Of a stretch of 64,000 nucleotides of DNA, positions 18,905 to 28,300 are shown one piece after another. The position numbers and the translations under genes are program-made. Within the stretch, counting starts at the first letter, position 1, and each line of letters opens with the position of its first letter. A model generated the notes under the pieces. The model saw only the letters and a program-made list of their open reading frames with translations, was not told where the DNA came from and searched no databases. The DNA is from a virus: positions 33,309 through 97,308 of the IMG/VR virus record IMGVR_UViG_3300000651_000003, one strand, 5' to 3'.

Positions 18905-19624
18905 ATGGCTGACTTCACTACTTTAACGCTAGACGCGAATAGAGGTACTCAAGGCACTCCAGTATGGGTATCCGTACTTGGCGCGAATAAAGAAACACGC
19001 TGGTCTGATAGCAACGCGCAAAACAATGTTGCCTCTGCCTCATGGCCAGCGATGATTCGCCCCGGCTCGACACAAAACGTCGCATACACATATGCATTTA
19101 CAGCCGACGCGACTGGTGACGGCTACATAGGTTCGAGCGGTGGCACTGTACCGAGCTTCTCCAACTCGAATTACAATTGGGGCAGATGGAACTGGGACAA
19201 TACTGGTACGTTTGCCAGTGCTCCTATCATGACCTCATATCCGACCACTGCCCACGGTTCAATCACTCGAGGTGACAACTCCCTGCTGGGTGGCAATACA
19301 ACGGACACCGGAGCTACTCAGCGCAGCTATCTGAAGGCCAACATCTTCGGTCGCGTTGATTCTGCAGGCGCCCCTGCCGCCGCCCCTACCAATGCTCCTG
19401 TTGTGACTGACGGAGCTACCGGATCAGTTTCTCCAACAGCCGGAGCTAACTGGGCAACGAATTACCAAGGTCTGCAAGGTGACAATGACTATTTAACTTT
19501 CCCGAACACTCCGGCTGCAACCACCGCAGATACTCAACACTGCATCTTCGCACTATTTACAGGGCCGAATATGACACCCAGCACTTACACAGTAGTGATT
19601 ACTCTGAAGTACACTTGGACCTAA
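18905..19624 (+). CDS. Putative virion surface protein
   Basis: 239 residues, ribosome binding site aaagga. Rich in Asn, Thr, Gly, Ser and Trp, with strand-like alternation and no membrane segment. One linker is SAGAPAAAPTNAPVV. Composition and position behind the tail fibre suggest a secreted-style structural or accessory fibre protein. No family recognised. The 75-base gap before it contains no convincing promoter. Confidence 0.5.
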   Translation: MADFTTLTLDANRGTQGTPVWVSVLGANKETRWSDSNAQNNVASASWPAMIRPGSTQNVAYTYAFTADATGDGYIGSSGGTVPSFSNSNYNWGRWNWDNTGTFASAPIMTSYPTTAHGSITRGDNSLLGGNTTDTGATQRSYLKANIFGRVDSAGAPAAAPTNAPVVTDGATGSVSPTAGANWATNYQGLQGDNDYLTFPNTPAATTADTQHCIFALFTGPNMTPSTYTVVITLKYTWT

Positions 19625-19637
19625 AAAAGGAGCTCGA

Positions 19638-19907
19638 ATGAGAATCAGAATTGACGCAGAAGTAGAGGGAACCGAACAGGTTCAAACGTACAACGGAGAA
19701 TCTCCCACGGAAGCAGTTGCTTTCTTAGATAAACTCGAAACCGAGAAGACATTCGTCCTATCATGTAACATGAAAAATGTGAAGCCCGGGGGAGAATTCT
19801 CGTTGGCTCGTAGAGTGACAGGTAAAGATTGTGCGGCGCTACTGTCGGACATAGTTTCGTGGTTGCAGGAACACGGAGCTCCCAAACCAGAAGCACCGAA
19901 GGAATAA
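19638..19907 (+). CDS. Hypothetical protein
   Basis: 89 residues, strong ribosome binding site aaaggagc. An N-terminal beta pattern (MRIRIDAEVEGTEQVQTY) and a C-terminal amphipathic helix (CAALLSDIVSWLQEHG) ending in a Pro/Glu/Lys tail. No family recognised. Ends directly against the next gene, forming a short operon with it. Confidence 0.55.
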   Translation: MRIRIDAEVEGTEQVQTYNGESPTEAVAFLDKLETEKTFVLSCNMKNVKPGGEFSLARRVTGKDCAALLSDIVSWLQEHGAPKPEAPKE

Positions 19908-20537
19908 ATGGAATCTCTCGTAACAACAGTTACGGCAGCGGAACCAATCCGCAATCCTCCTACGCCTTCAAAGTTAGAAGGCATGCAGATTACGAGGTCT
20001 GGGCGTAGCTGGTGGGCTGTTAGATATCAATCGGGACGAGTTATCAATGAATGGGCAACGCTACAATTCACTAAACTATTCACTCCTCTAGGACCTGCAC
20101 CTACATCTCGCTGGGAAGACATTTCAAAACAAAACATCAATGGTCTCTATCTGTTTTGCCCGAATGGTAGAGTGGGTGCACTTGAAGGTGATTACGAGTA
20201 CTTCCAATTGAAGGTGGGTGGTGCTCATGCGGTATTCTCATTTGGGAATCGGCCAGTAAAGGTAAAGGACAAGCATATTAGAGCTCATATCATAGGCAGG
20301 GTAGTAGGCGAAAATGGCGAGTGCGAATGTTACGCTTGGGAGTATCAGGAAACACCTTATTCAACATTCTTTTGCCCTCGGTGCGGAGGATGTGGTAGAA
20401 AAAGAAAATCTTGCCCGGGCTGCGGTAGCCAAGAATTGCGGCGAGACCCACTAATACTTTTTCGAGATAATGTGACCAACATGGCCTATGAGCAGATAGG
20501 GACGATTTCTCTGGGCCATCATACAGGAATCAGGTAA
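19908..20537 (+). CDS. Zinc-ribbon hypothetical protein
   Basis: 209 residues. The C-terminal third contains CPRCGGCGRKRKSCPGCGSQ, four or more CxxC-type pairs that should bind zinc. The N-terminal part is a Trp- and Tyr-rich domain (SGRSWWAVRYQSGRVINEW). Starts at the ATG adjoining the preceding stop without its own strong ribosome binding site. The role is unknown; it is the last gene before the large non-coding block. Confidence 0.55.
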   Translation: MESLVTTVTAAEPIRNPPTPSKLEGMQITRSGRSWWAVRYQSGRVINEWATLQFTKLFTPLGPAPTSRWEDISKQNINGLYLFCPNGRVGALEGDYEYFQLKVGGAHAVFSFGNRPVKVKDKHIRAHIIGRVVGENGECECYAWEYQETPYSTFFCPRCGGCGRKRKSCPGCGSQELRRDPLILFRDNVTNMAYEQIGTISLGHHTGIR

Positions 20538-20539
20538 TT

Positions 20540-21295
20540 GCGCTTTCTGACGATCGAACGATCACCAAGGTGTTTAAGTATGTTCCACAATGGGGCGGGG
20601 GCAGAAAGAACTGAGATTAGCTCAACAGGATACGGTGCTTGGCGAGTGACTCTTCCCGTGAATCGTTCGGTCTTCTGAGAGCGTACAGCCGGATAAAGCC
20701 GCTCCCGGCCTAATCTATAGAAAGGACTCACTGATGGTTAGGTCAGTGATTGATTGAGAGGCCGACATCACAGGGATTGTTAGGCGAAAAAGGATGAAGA
20801 AGAGAGCGAAGTATGACAGCCAAAGCCTGCCCCGGTGGGAAAGGGCGTAACGACCTTGATGGCCTTGTCGGGGCAGGAAATTAAAATCGATGCTTTGTGG
20901 TGATTGAATTTGGCAATGACCAGAGAGCAGCCAACTCTCAAAGAATCAGGTACGCGAGCACGGCCTGATGCTTCGCTTGAGTGAGGTGAGCGAAGGTGAT
21001 CTTTTACAACTCAGCGTTGTGCTGAGTTCTAAGTGGTTATAATTTACCACGATTTGGCGTGTCCGGGTGTTGCAACACTCGGCCTATTTCAAGCCGGGGC
21101 AAAAGAAGATGCTGCTTTAGGGACTCCACATCGCTGTCTAATGCTATCGGTAAAGAACTGGGTATGTGTTTTGATTGAGGGCGACTGAGTCTTTATCGGT
21201 AAGCATTCGTTTTTAGTTGAAAGACTAAAAATTGTCTTAAGCGTAGTTGGGAGCGGTAGGTGGAGAATGAAGCATTTTGCCGCTCTCAACTTCAA
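20540..21295 (+). ncRNA. Candidate large structured RNA
   Basis: About 750 bases with no credible gene but many complementary segments: 20552-20562 with 20662-20672 (11 pairs, one G-U); 20565-20569 with 20638-20642; 20688-20692 with 20705-20709; 20728-20734 with 20743-20749; 20826-20834 with 20869-20877 (9 perfect); 20971-20977 with 20989-20995; 21008-21015 with 21021-21028 (8 perfect); 21033-21037 with 21046-21050; 21063-21070 with 21075-21082; 21141-21145 and 21151-21156 with 21190-21206; 21210-21217 with 21224-21231; 21246-21256 with 21280-21290 (11 pairs, one G-U). Nested and tandem helices of this density suggest a large ornate phage RNA of the GOLLD or ROOL kind. Strand is inferred from the neighbours. 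Identity with a known class was not tested. Confidence 0.6.
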
Positions 21296-21309
21296 AAAAA
21301 AAGGAGTTT

Positions 21310-21759
21310 ATGAAAACACCACTGATTATAGTTGCAGTAGTGATAATGATTCTCGCGACGTTAGCGGGAATTTCTCTTGCTCGTAAACGAGCTTCACTGC
21401 TACATATTCCAAGATTCGCGATCACATATACTAAGGAAAACGGACTCAGCGCGATGTCGCCAATGCCGTGGTCAGACCCTGAAGAGTTAGTAATTGATGT
21501 GAATTTCGTTGACTACAAGCCTCACTGGATTGCATTTGAGTTTGCAGGTGATGAGCTGCGGGAAACGTTAGTTCAAGCATATGACAAAACTGGATCTTTG
21601 ATAGAAACTCAACAAATCACCAAGCTAGACAAGGATAGGCGACTGACTGCACAACAAACAGGCTACAGGCAGTACCGGTTCACTCGCCTAAGCGGCCCCG
21701 ACGTTCGCATTACAGGAATCTTTTTTGATTCAGTACCACCAGAACAAAGACGAAGGTAA
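21310..21759 (+). CDS. Membrane-anchored hypothetical protein
   Basis: 149 residues from the ATG behind aaggag (an upstream TTG at 21277 would lie in the last RNA helix and is unlikely). The N-terminal segment TPLIIVAVVIMILATLAGISLA is a signal anchor. The rest is a mixed domain with DPEELVIDVNFVDYKPHWIA and a beta-rich end, and a terminal EQRRR. Probably exposed outside the inner membrane. It may pair with the lipoprotein gene just downstream. Confidence 0.55.
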   Translation: MKTPLIIVAVVIMILATLAGISLARKRASLLHIPRFAITYTKENGLSAMSPMPWSDPEELVIDVNFVDYKPHWIAFEFAGDELRETLVQAYDKTGSLIETQQITKLDKDRRLTAQQTGYRQYRFTRLSGPDVRITGIFFDSVPPEQRRR

Positions 21760-21766
21760 AAACTAA

Positions 21767-23332
21767 TTGAGACGCAAGATCGCATTAGTAGTCGGGTTTG
21801 TTTTGTTGTTTGCGGCCCTGCTTGATGGTTGTAGGAAAAAGGTAATCCCTCCCTCAGAGCCAAGCCCGACACCAGCCCCAGAGAGTTCTCCATCTCCCTC
21901 TCCTTCTGAAACTCCGTTTATCGAACATGAAGTGATTGGCCCAGTGCCAAGCGTGAAGCAGAAAGTGCAGCGTTCATCGGCCGCAGCTGCGACACCAAGC
22001 GCAAGTCCCTGCACACCAGCACCGCCAAAAGATCCGAATGCGAGCTATACGATTAGGGCAGGAGTAGTACAGCAGTGGGCAAACTGCTCTATTGTTATCT
22101 TGTTCGATGGTGATAGCACTGCAACGACATTAGGATTAGCTATGTCAGGGCAAGACACAACGCCAAGCATCGGGCAACATGCAACACTCTACTACTATCA
22201 AAACAATGTTTATCTGGCAGCGTTTCCGTCGGCTCCGTTTGTAGGTCCATCTCCTACTCCCACGCCTCCCTCGCGAGCGGTGCAAGGAGTCGTAAGAGTA
22301 GCCGGTGCACCGTTCCAAGGACCAATGATTATCAATCGGCAGGGCAGCACGGTAGCTCAAATCACAGGTACAGCAGCAGATGGTACATTTTCATTCTCAA
22401 GTTCGGTTATCGGCTCAACGCTTGAAGCCAGCTATGGCGCATATCTTTTTAATACAGTTGTTGTAGATAGTTCGTCGCCTGCGTTTGTTCTGAACGGAAT
22501 GCCGCCCCCTACGCCGACTCCTACACCGATCCCCAGCCCCACTGCAACACCTACACCGACGCCAACCCCCGGGCCGTCTCCAACGCCTACTCCGACACCG
22601 GTGCCGGGTTTATACTTGTCAGGTGGCACTTTCTATTCGGGTGGCGGTCAATTCAACTACACTTACATTCAAGTACTCGACGCGAACCGAGTTGAGTTGT
22701 GGCGTTATCAAGAACAGGATTCAACTTATCTATACCCGTTGACGGCTAATGGCAACTACATAGTCAGGCCGATGATCGAGATTTGGAACGGGGAATACAA
22801 CGCCCAGCCGACTGAATATCAAGTCAGCGTATGTGGTCAGCCGGTGAGTAATTTGAACTTTACGATTGGACCGTCAAGCAACTACCCGCTTGGTAGCCCA
22901 ATAGTGGTGCCGTGCGCTAGCCCATCTCCTACACCAACACCTAGCCCAACGCCATCGCCAACTCCTTTGCCTACTCCTACACCAACACCGACCCCGACAC
23001 CCACGCCGGTGCCTACTCCTAATCCAACGCCTAGCCCATCTCCAAGTCCTATTCGAGATGTAATACCGCCAACTATTTCGATAACGTCCCCGGGGAAAAC
23101 AGTGACGAGAAAAACCGACGTAGTATTTTCAGTAAACGCGAGTGACAATGTAGGAGTGACGTCTGTTGGATTCTTTGTAAATGGAACGCCAATAGGTTGG
23201 GTATATACAGCCCCTTATCAAGTTACATGGCATGTTCCGCCGCCAGCCAATACGAATTACACCTTAACTGCGGTGGCCCGAGATGCTGCCGGCAATGCCA
23301 CTACGACTACTTTAACGGTCACAGCAAGATGA
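21767..23332 (+). CDS. Putative lipoprotein with Pro-Thr linkers and Ig-like domain
   Basis: 521 residues from a TTG start 7 bases after the previous stop. The N terminus is a signal peptide (ALVVGFVLLFAALLDGC) with a lipobox-like LDGC, Asp at -2 being atypical. Two central beta domains are separated by long linkers made almost only of Pro, Thr and Ser (about residues 245-285 and 383-430). The C terminus (DNVGVTSVGFFVNGTPIGWV) is an Ig-like domain of the Big_7 type. This architecture is typical of secreted bacterial surface proteins, which is unusual for a phage; superinfection exclusion or a virion appendage are possibilities. Confidence 0.65.
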   Translation: MRRKIALVVGFVLLFAALLDGCRKKVIPPSEPSPTPAPESSPSPSPSETPFIEHEVIGPVPSVKQKVQRSSAAAATPSASPCTPAPPKDPNASYTIRAGVVQQWANCSIVILFDGDSTATTLGLAMSGQDTTPSIGQHATLYYYQNNVYLAAFPSAPFVGPSPTPTPPSRAVQGVVRVAGAPFQGPMIINRQGSTVAQITGTAADGTFSFSSSVIGSTLEASYGAYLFNTVVVDSSSPAFVLNGMPPPTPTPTPIPSPTATPTPTPTPGPSPTPTPTPVPGLYLSGGTFYSGGGQFNYTYIQVLDANRVELWRYQEQDSTYLYPLTANGNYIVRPMIEIWNGEYNAQPTEYQVSVCGQPVSNLNFTIGPSSNYPLGSPIVVPCASPSPTPTPSPTPSPTPLPTPTPTPTPTPTPVPTPNPTPSPSPSPIRDVIPPTISITSPGKTVTRKTDVVFSVNASDNVGVTSVGFFVNGTPIGWVYTAPYQVTWHVPPPANTNYTLTAVARDAAGNATTTTLTVTAR

Positions 23333-23344
23333 AAGAAGTGCAAA

Positions 23345-23373
23345 TAGAGATGGCACTTAAGTAAAGATATAAT
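23345..23373 (+). promoter_or_regulatory. Sigma-70-like promoter
   Basis: TAGAGA (23345-23350), 17-base spacer, perfect TATAAT (23368-23373). Transcription would begin about 6 bases before the ATG at 23386, giving an almost leaderless message, which fits the lack of a ribosome binding site there. Confidence 0.5.
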
Positions 23374-23385
23374 CCCTGTTGTAAA

Positions 23386-23634
23386 ATGGCGGAAGACCAA
23401 ACAGTTCAAATCAACCCGGCTGGCAGCGGTCAGCTTATTCGCACTCTGCAAGTGCAGACAGTGGGCGTGGGTAGTACTGGTCAGCAAACCACCCAGAGCG
23501 TACTCATGCAGGTAGTTTCAATAGCAGACGAGAACGGAATACCGATAAATCTCGACGCAATAAACCTGAATGAGAAAATATTAGAAACTCTTGAAGACAT
23601 TCGTACGCTTCTGGGAGCAATAGTGTCGAAGTAG
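23386..23634 (+). CDS. Hypothetical protein
   Basis: 82 residues: a Gln/Thr-rich N-terminal half and a helical C-terminal half (INLNEKILETLEDIRTLLGA), which could trimerise. No Shine-Dalgarno; a promoter lies just upstream, so it may be leaderless. It starts a set of three genes ending at a strong terminator. The helical end and its neighbours suggest a small structural or assembly protein. Confidence 0.55.
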   Translation: MAEDQTVQINPAGSGQLIRTLQVQTVGVGSTGQQTTQSVLMQVVSIADENGIPINLDAINLNEKILETLEDIRTLLGAIVSK

Positions 23635-23649
23635 AAGGAGAACATCTCA

Positions 23650-24447
23650 ATGAGCCTTGAAACAATCATGCAAGGAATTGTCAGTAGATTCTTGCCACAA
23701 CCTCAGGCGGACAACCAAGATGACATTCTTCGTCTATCTCGGTACAAAGACGCCTACATACTTCCGGTTGTTCGGAAGAATCACGCCCTTGCGGATGAAG
23801 GCTCCTACTTTGTAACTAACAATGCTCAGACTGCGATCGCTGGAGATACATCAGTAGCGTTCACCGCCACCAAGCCTACCATCTGGATTTTCAACTCGGA
23901 CTCCCCGGGCAACCAGTCAGCCAAAAGAATTCACCTTGACTACATTTACTTGTTGTCAGGAGGCACTGCATATTCGAATGCCACCTCGAATACCGGGTTC
24001 TTCTGTGCAGTAGTGATTGATAATCCATCAGCTGCAACGACAGGTGGTTCCGATTTAACTCCTAACATAGTTTGTCCAAACATTGATGTCAGCAAAAAGG
24101 CTTCGATTGCTACTGTAAGGTATGGCGCCCTGACCGCTCCTGCTGCAACCCAGAACGCTAGAACGATTGTTGGTCAGAGATTGCTGCGCGCGCCAGTTTC
24201 AGGTACTGCAATCACATTGGCCAACGTCGACCAGTTCATGTTGAACTTCGGGGGCGTGGAACCCAATCTTGCGCTTCCTAATGCAGCATCAGCGACCGTG
24301 GAAGCTAACGCAGTTGGCCGCATGTTGCATCTGCCCCCAGTTGTGATAGGCCCCGGCCAGTCGGCATTTATTTACCTATTCATGGTAGCAAACAGCGCTG
24401 GGGTTGGTGGAACGATGTACCCTGAAATCGCATGGTGGGAGAGATAA
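23650..24447 (+). CDS. Structural-type protein, paralog A
   Basis: 265 residues, ribosome binding site aaggag. It is a close relative of the next gene: shared blocks include LPQ.QADNQ, LADEGSYFVTNN, GG.DLTPNI.CPNIDV.KK, FGGVEPN.ALPN and a final PEI.WWER. Beta-rich, with no signal peptide. Conserved short Pro/Trp loops suggest a jelly-roll-like virion protein such as a decoration or fibre component; family not recognised. Confidence 0.6.
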   Translation: MSLETIMQGIVSRFLPQPQADNQDDILRLSRYKDAYILPVVRKNHALADEGSYFVTNNAQTAIAGDTSVAFTATKPTIWIFNSDSPGNQSAKRIHLDYIYLLSGGTAYSNATSNTGFFCAVVIDNPSAATTGGSDLTPNIVCPNIDVSKKASIATVRYGALTAPAATQNARTIVGQRLLRAPVSGTAITLANVDQFMLNFGGVEPNLALPNAASATVEANAVGRMLHLPPVVIGPGQSAFIYLFMVANSAGVGGTMYPEIAWWER

Positions 24448-24451
24448 CAAA

Positions 24452-25276
24452 ATGGAGCTTCTACAACAAGCGAAGGGGCTAGTCAGCAGAGTACTGCCAC
24501 AGGCCCAAGCCGACAACCAAGTAGATACTATACGCCTCTCTCGGTTTCAAGAGGTGTACGGGATCCCGATCGTTCGCAAGCAGCACGTACTCGCTGATGA
24601 AGGCTCGTACTTCGTGACGAACAACGGGCAGGCCGCGATCACAGCTCAGGTCTTACAGCAGAATGCCACCTCCATCGACCCTACCAAACCAACGCTGGCG
24701 ATTTTCAACTCTGACTCCGACGGCAATGCTGCTGCGAAGAGAATTTTTCTTGATTATGTGCACCTGCTTGCTGGTGGTACTGCATACTCGGTCGGCGCTG
24801 CGGCAGTTCAGGTGGCAATGCTGTTGACCATTATCATTGATGCTCAAGGCGGAGCCTCTGGAGGAACAGACTTAACTCCTAACATAATCTGCCCGAACAT
24901 TGACGTAGGGAAAAAGTCATCTCAGGCAGTAGTAAGATTCGGAGCCTTGACTGCACCCGCTCTGTCAGCAAATAGTCGTCAAGTGGTAGGAGCTCGGTTA
25001 TTCCGCATGTGCCTGAGTCAGGGAGCTAGCGCGAACCTGTCTGTCGCTAACCTTGACTTCTGGCATATGAACTTCGGTGGTGTTGAACCGAACATGGCTC
25101 TTCCCAATCCCGGTTCACCCACTATCGCAACTAGCATGTGGGGTTCGAATATGTGTCTGCCCCCAGTAATTCTTGGCCCCGGAGACTCGATGTGGATGTA
25201 CATAAGTGTGAATGCATCTGCCGGCACCGTAGTAGCTGGAAACTTGATCCCAGAAATTGGTTGGTGGGAACGGTAA
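24452..25276 (+). CDS. Structural-type protein, paralog B
   Basis: 274 residues from the ATG just after the previous stop; an in-frame start at 24404 would overlap paralog A and is rejected. Same domain as paralog A over the whole length, so the pair arose by tandem duplication followed by wide divergence. Both copies keep the C-terminal WWER, arguing that both are functional. Followed by a strong terminator. Confidence 0.6.
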   Translation: MELLQQAKGLVSRVLPQAQADNQVDTIRLSRFQEVYGIPIVRKQHVLADEGSYFVTNNGQAAITAQVLQQNATSIDPTKPTLAIFNSDSDGNAAAKRIFLDYVHLLAGGTAYSVGAAAVQVAMLLTIIIDAQGGASGGTDLTPNIICPNIDVGKKSSQAVVRFGALTAPALSANSRQVVGARLFRMCLSQGASANLSVANLDFWHMNFGGVEPNMALPNPGSPTIATSMWGSNMCLPPVILGPGDSMWMYISVNASAGTVVAGNLIPEIGWWER

Positions 25277-25303
25277 GGACCGCTAACATTCTTTCTTGAA
25301 CAG

Positions 25304-25332
25304 GGTCGGGTCGTGTTTCGGCCCGACCTTTT
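25304..25332 (+). terminator. Intrinsic terminator
   Basis: Ten-pair stem GGTCGGGTCG (25304-25313) / CGGCCCGACC (25319-25328) with one G-U pair, five-base loop tgttt, then tttt. It closes the three-gene unit that starts at 23386. Confidence 0.8.
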
Positions 25333-25338
25333 AATTAA

Positions 25339-28300
25339 ATGGCTCTCTTAGATTTTGTACAATTTCACACCAATCGAGACACTACGGGATCGAACGTAAA
25401 CACGTTCTCCAGTGCCGTAACGAACGGCAGTGTGATTGTCGTCGATATACTATTTGAGACCTATTATGACGATGTTACCAGCCTCACTGACAACAAAGGT
25501 AACACCTACATCAGGGCAAGTCACCAACAGAATGGCAGTGTTTGTGCGCTTGCCACATATTATTGTTTGAACGCTGTTGGCGGTTCCTCATTCGCGATCA
25601 CGCTTGCTAATAATCTAGGGAGCGCCTTTCCGACGGTTACCACTATCCATGAATATCTAGGCGATGCGAGCGTCAAGTTTCTAGCAGATTTCTGTGCGGC
25701 CGGCGGCGCGGGAGTCGGCGTTCAACTAAATAACGCATCTCCGGCGATAGTTCATGGTTTTGGTCAGAGTGCTACTGCACAGCCAGGAGCCGGTTCGGGA
25801 TTTACTATTCGTGAACAGTTTCATTCCGTTCAATACCATTCAACTGAAGACCAAGCTGTAAGCGGTAGTCAAACCTCTGTGACTTTTACCAGTGGAGGCT
25901 ACGATACGGCTGTAGGTGTGTCGTTTGGCGTGGGGCCGAAAATTTCCACGTTATACATCGATCCGGGCGGCGACGCTGATAACTTTTTCAGTGCTGTCAA
26001 CAACGGCGCGGACATTGCGCAGGACACTTCTGTCAAAGTGCAAGGGATAGGGTCGTACCGTTTTGATTCCACAGCTGGGAACGTAGCTGCAAATGCTGCT
26101 TGTTACAACGTTCCCGCCCCTATGGGACTCGCGTGGGATTATCGCTTGAACTTTTGGTTTCGATATGACTCCCAACCTACAGGCAGAACTACGATTCTGC
26201 TTGTCTCAAGCCTTGGCGGAGGTCGGCAGTTCGAACTAGTGGTTAATCCTAGCGGGGCTGGCGTGACCGTCGGGTTAGACGGCGCTAGCCATGTCACGAC
26301 CAGTGACGGAGCCACAGTGCTCTCCGTTAATACGTGGTATCGCATCAGCGTTGCCGTGGTCGTGCATTCAATTAACAACCAAGAAACCTATCTATTCATC
26401 AACGGGACTCAGGAGCTTCATGTCACTTCCATCTACACTGGAGATAGAGTCCCGAGCTACTTCTTTTTTGGCTGGGCAGAAACTCCGGGCGCAAGCAAGA
26501 AGTGTTGGTTTGATCAGCTCTACGTTGATGATGGCGGATATCAATTCACCGACGTTGGAGATGTTCGCAGCACAGCTAAACTCCCGACCGCCGTCAACGC
26601 AAATAACTTCGACACGGTTATCGGCACGGGTGCAGTCAACGAGCGACCTGCCAACGCTAGCAATGGAATGCAACAGGCCGGGAGTTCACAGGTATCTCAA
26701 AATTACAATCTGGAAACGATAGGCTCCGGCGATATTGATATCTCGAATCATCAAATCTACGGATACATGGGATGGGCGGCTGCAAATAGAGCGGCTGCTA
26801 CAGGAACGCCAAAATTTACAGTCAATGGGATCGATTACTCGACAGCGTTACCTGCTGTCGCAGATCCCAGTTGGGGTATTACCCAACCAGTTAGCAGCGC
26901 GAGTTATCCGACAGCGGCCGCCGCTATCGGTTTAGTCAGCACCGGAACAACCGACGATACGATCCTATATGAATGCGGAATCGTGATCGCCTACAACCCG
27001 GTAGCAACCCCTTCACCAATTCGGCGCGGGGTTTTTGGCGGTCTGCTACTTGCGCTCTCTTCTCTGTTGGTTCCGGGGTCATGGGTTAATGCAGCAACTC
27101 GGTTCAAGATATATGGCACCACATGGGCTTCTGCTGCTACAAGGTTTATCGTACAGGTAATAGGATTCAAAGACGCTGCTACCAGATTCAAACTATTTGG
27201 TATCACGTTCAGAGATGCAAATACTCGTTTTATTCTGTGGGTCCGAAACTATGTAGATGCTGCAACCAGATTCATTCTACAAGTCCGTGGCTACAAAGAC
27301 GCATCCACTAGGTTCAAGATGTATGGCATTACTTGGGCCAACGCTGCCACGCGGTTTGTGTTGAACGTACGCAGCTACAAGGATGCTGCTACTAGGTTTA
27401 AACTATGGGTACAAGGATACAGGGATGCAAGTACGAGATTTATTCTCCAAGTCCGCAACTATGCAGACGCCAGCACTAGATTTGTTTTAACATCGGCTAA
27501 CACAACATGGAAAAATGCAAACACTAGATTTATCCTCTGGGTCAGGGGGTTCAGAGACGCCAATACCAGATTCAAGGTGGTGGTGCAGGCATACCGAGAT
27601 GCAGCTACTCGATTTAAATTGACCGTACAATCTTTCAAGGATGCAGCGACTCGGTTCAAGTTGATCGTGCAAGCTTACCGCGACGCGTCAACGCGTTTTA
27701 TCCTGACCGTCAGGGCTTACAAGGATGCAGCGACTCGTTTTGTGCTGACGTCAAGAAGCTACAAAGATGCTAATACTCGTCTCAAACTATATGGCATCAC
27801 ATACAGAGATGCAGCCGCAAGGTTTGTTCTAATTGTGCAAGGCACATCTTTCAAAGATGCTGCAACTAGGTTTAAGCTAAGCGGTATCACATGGAAGAAT
27901 GCTTCTACGCGCTTTAAAGTCACTGTACTTACATTCAGGGACGCTGGCTCCAGATTCATCGTAATTGCAAGAGCATTCAGAGACGCGAGCTCTAGATTCA
28001 AAGTAACGGTGCAAGCTTACCGAGATGCGTCAAGCAGGTTCAAAGTTACTGTCAGAGCATACCGAGATGCTGGTACAAGGTTCATCACAATCGCAAGAAA
28101 CTTTGCTGATGGCAAAACAAGGTTTAAGGTTTCTGTGCGGAGCTTTAGAGATGGTTCTACAAGATTTAAAGTAGCCACTTTACTACAGTACCGCAATTCG
28201 TTCACTCGGTTCATCTCAGTGGGTGGCAACAGCAGAAATGTGAATTGCAGGTTTGCTCTTATTACAGTTCCACCCGGGTATAGAAAAGCAGTGGTGGACC

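Noticed and set aside
22432-23148. Minus-strand reading frames rich in Gly-Val repeats
   Set aside because: They are the antisense of the Pro-Thr linker codons of the lipoprotein gene and have no ribosome binding site.
27082-28260. Regular repeats that could be taken for a CRISPR or tandem-repeat locus
   Set aside because: The units are in-frame, degenerate at DNA level and encode a conserved protein motif, with no identical repeats or unique spacers.
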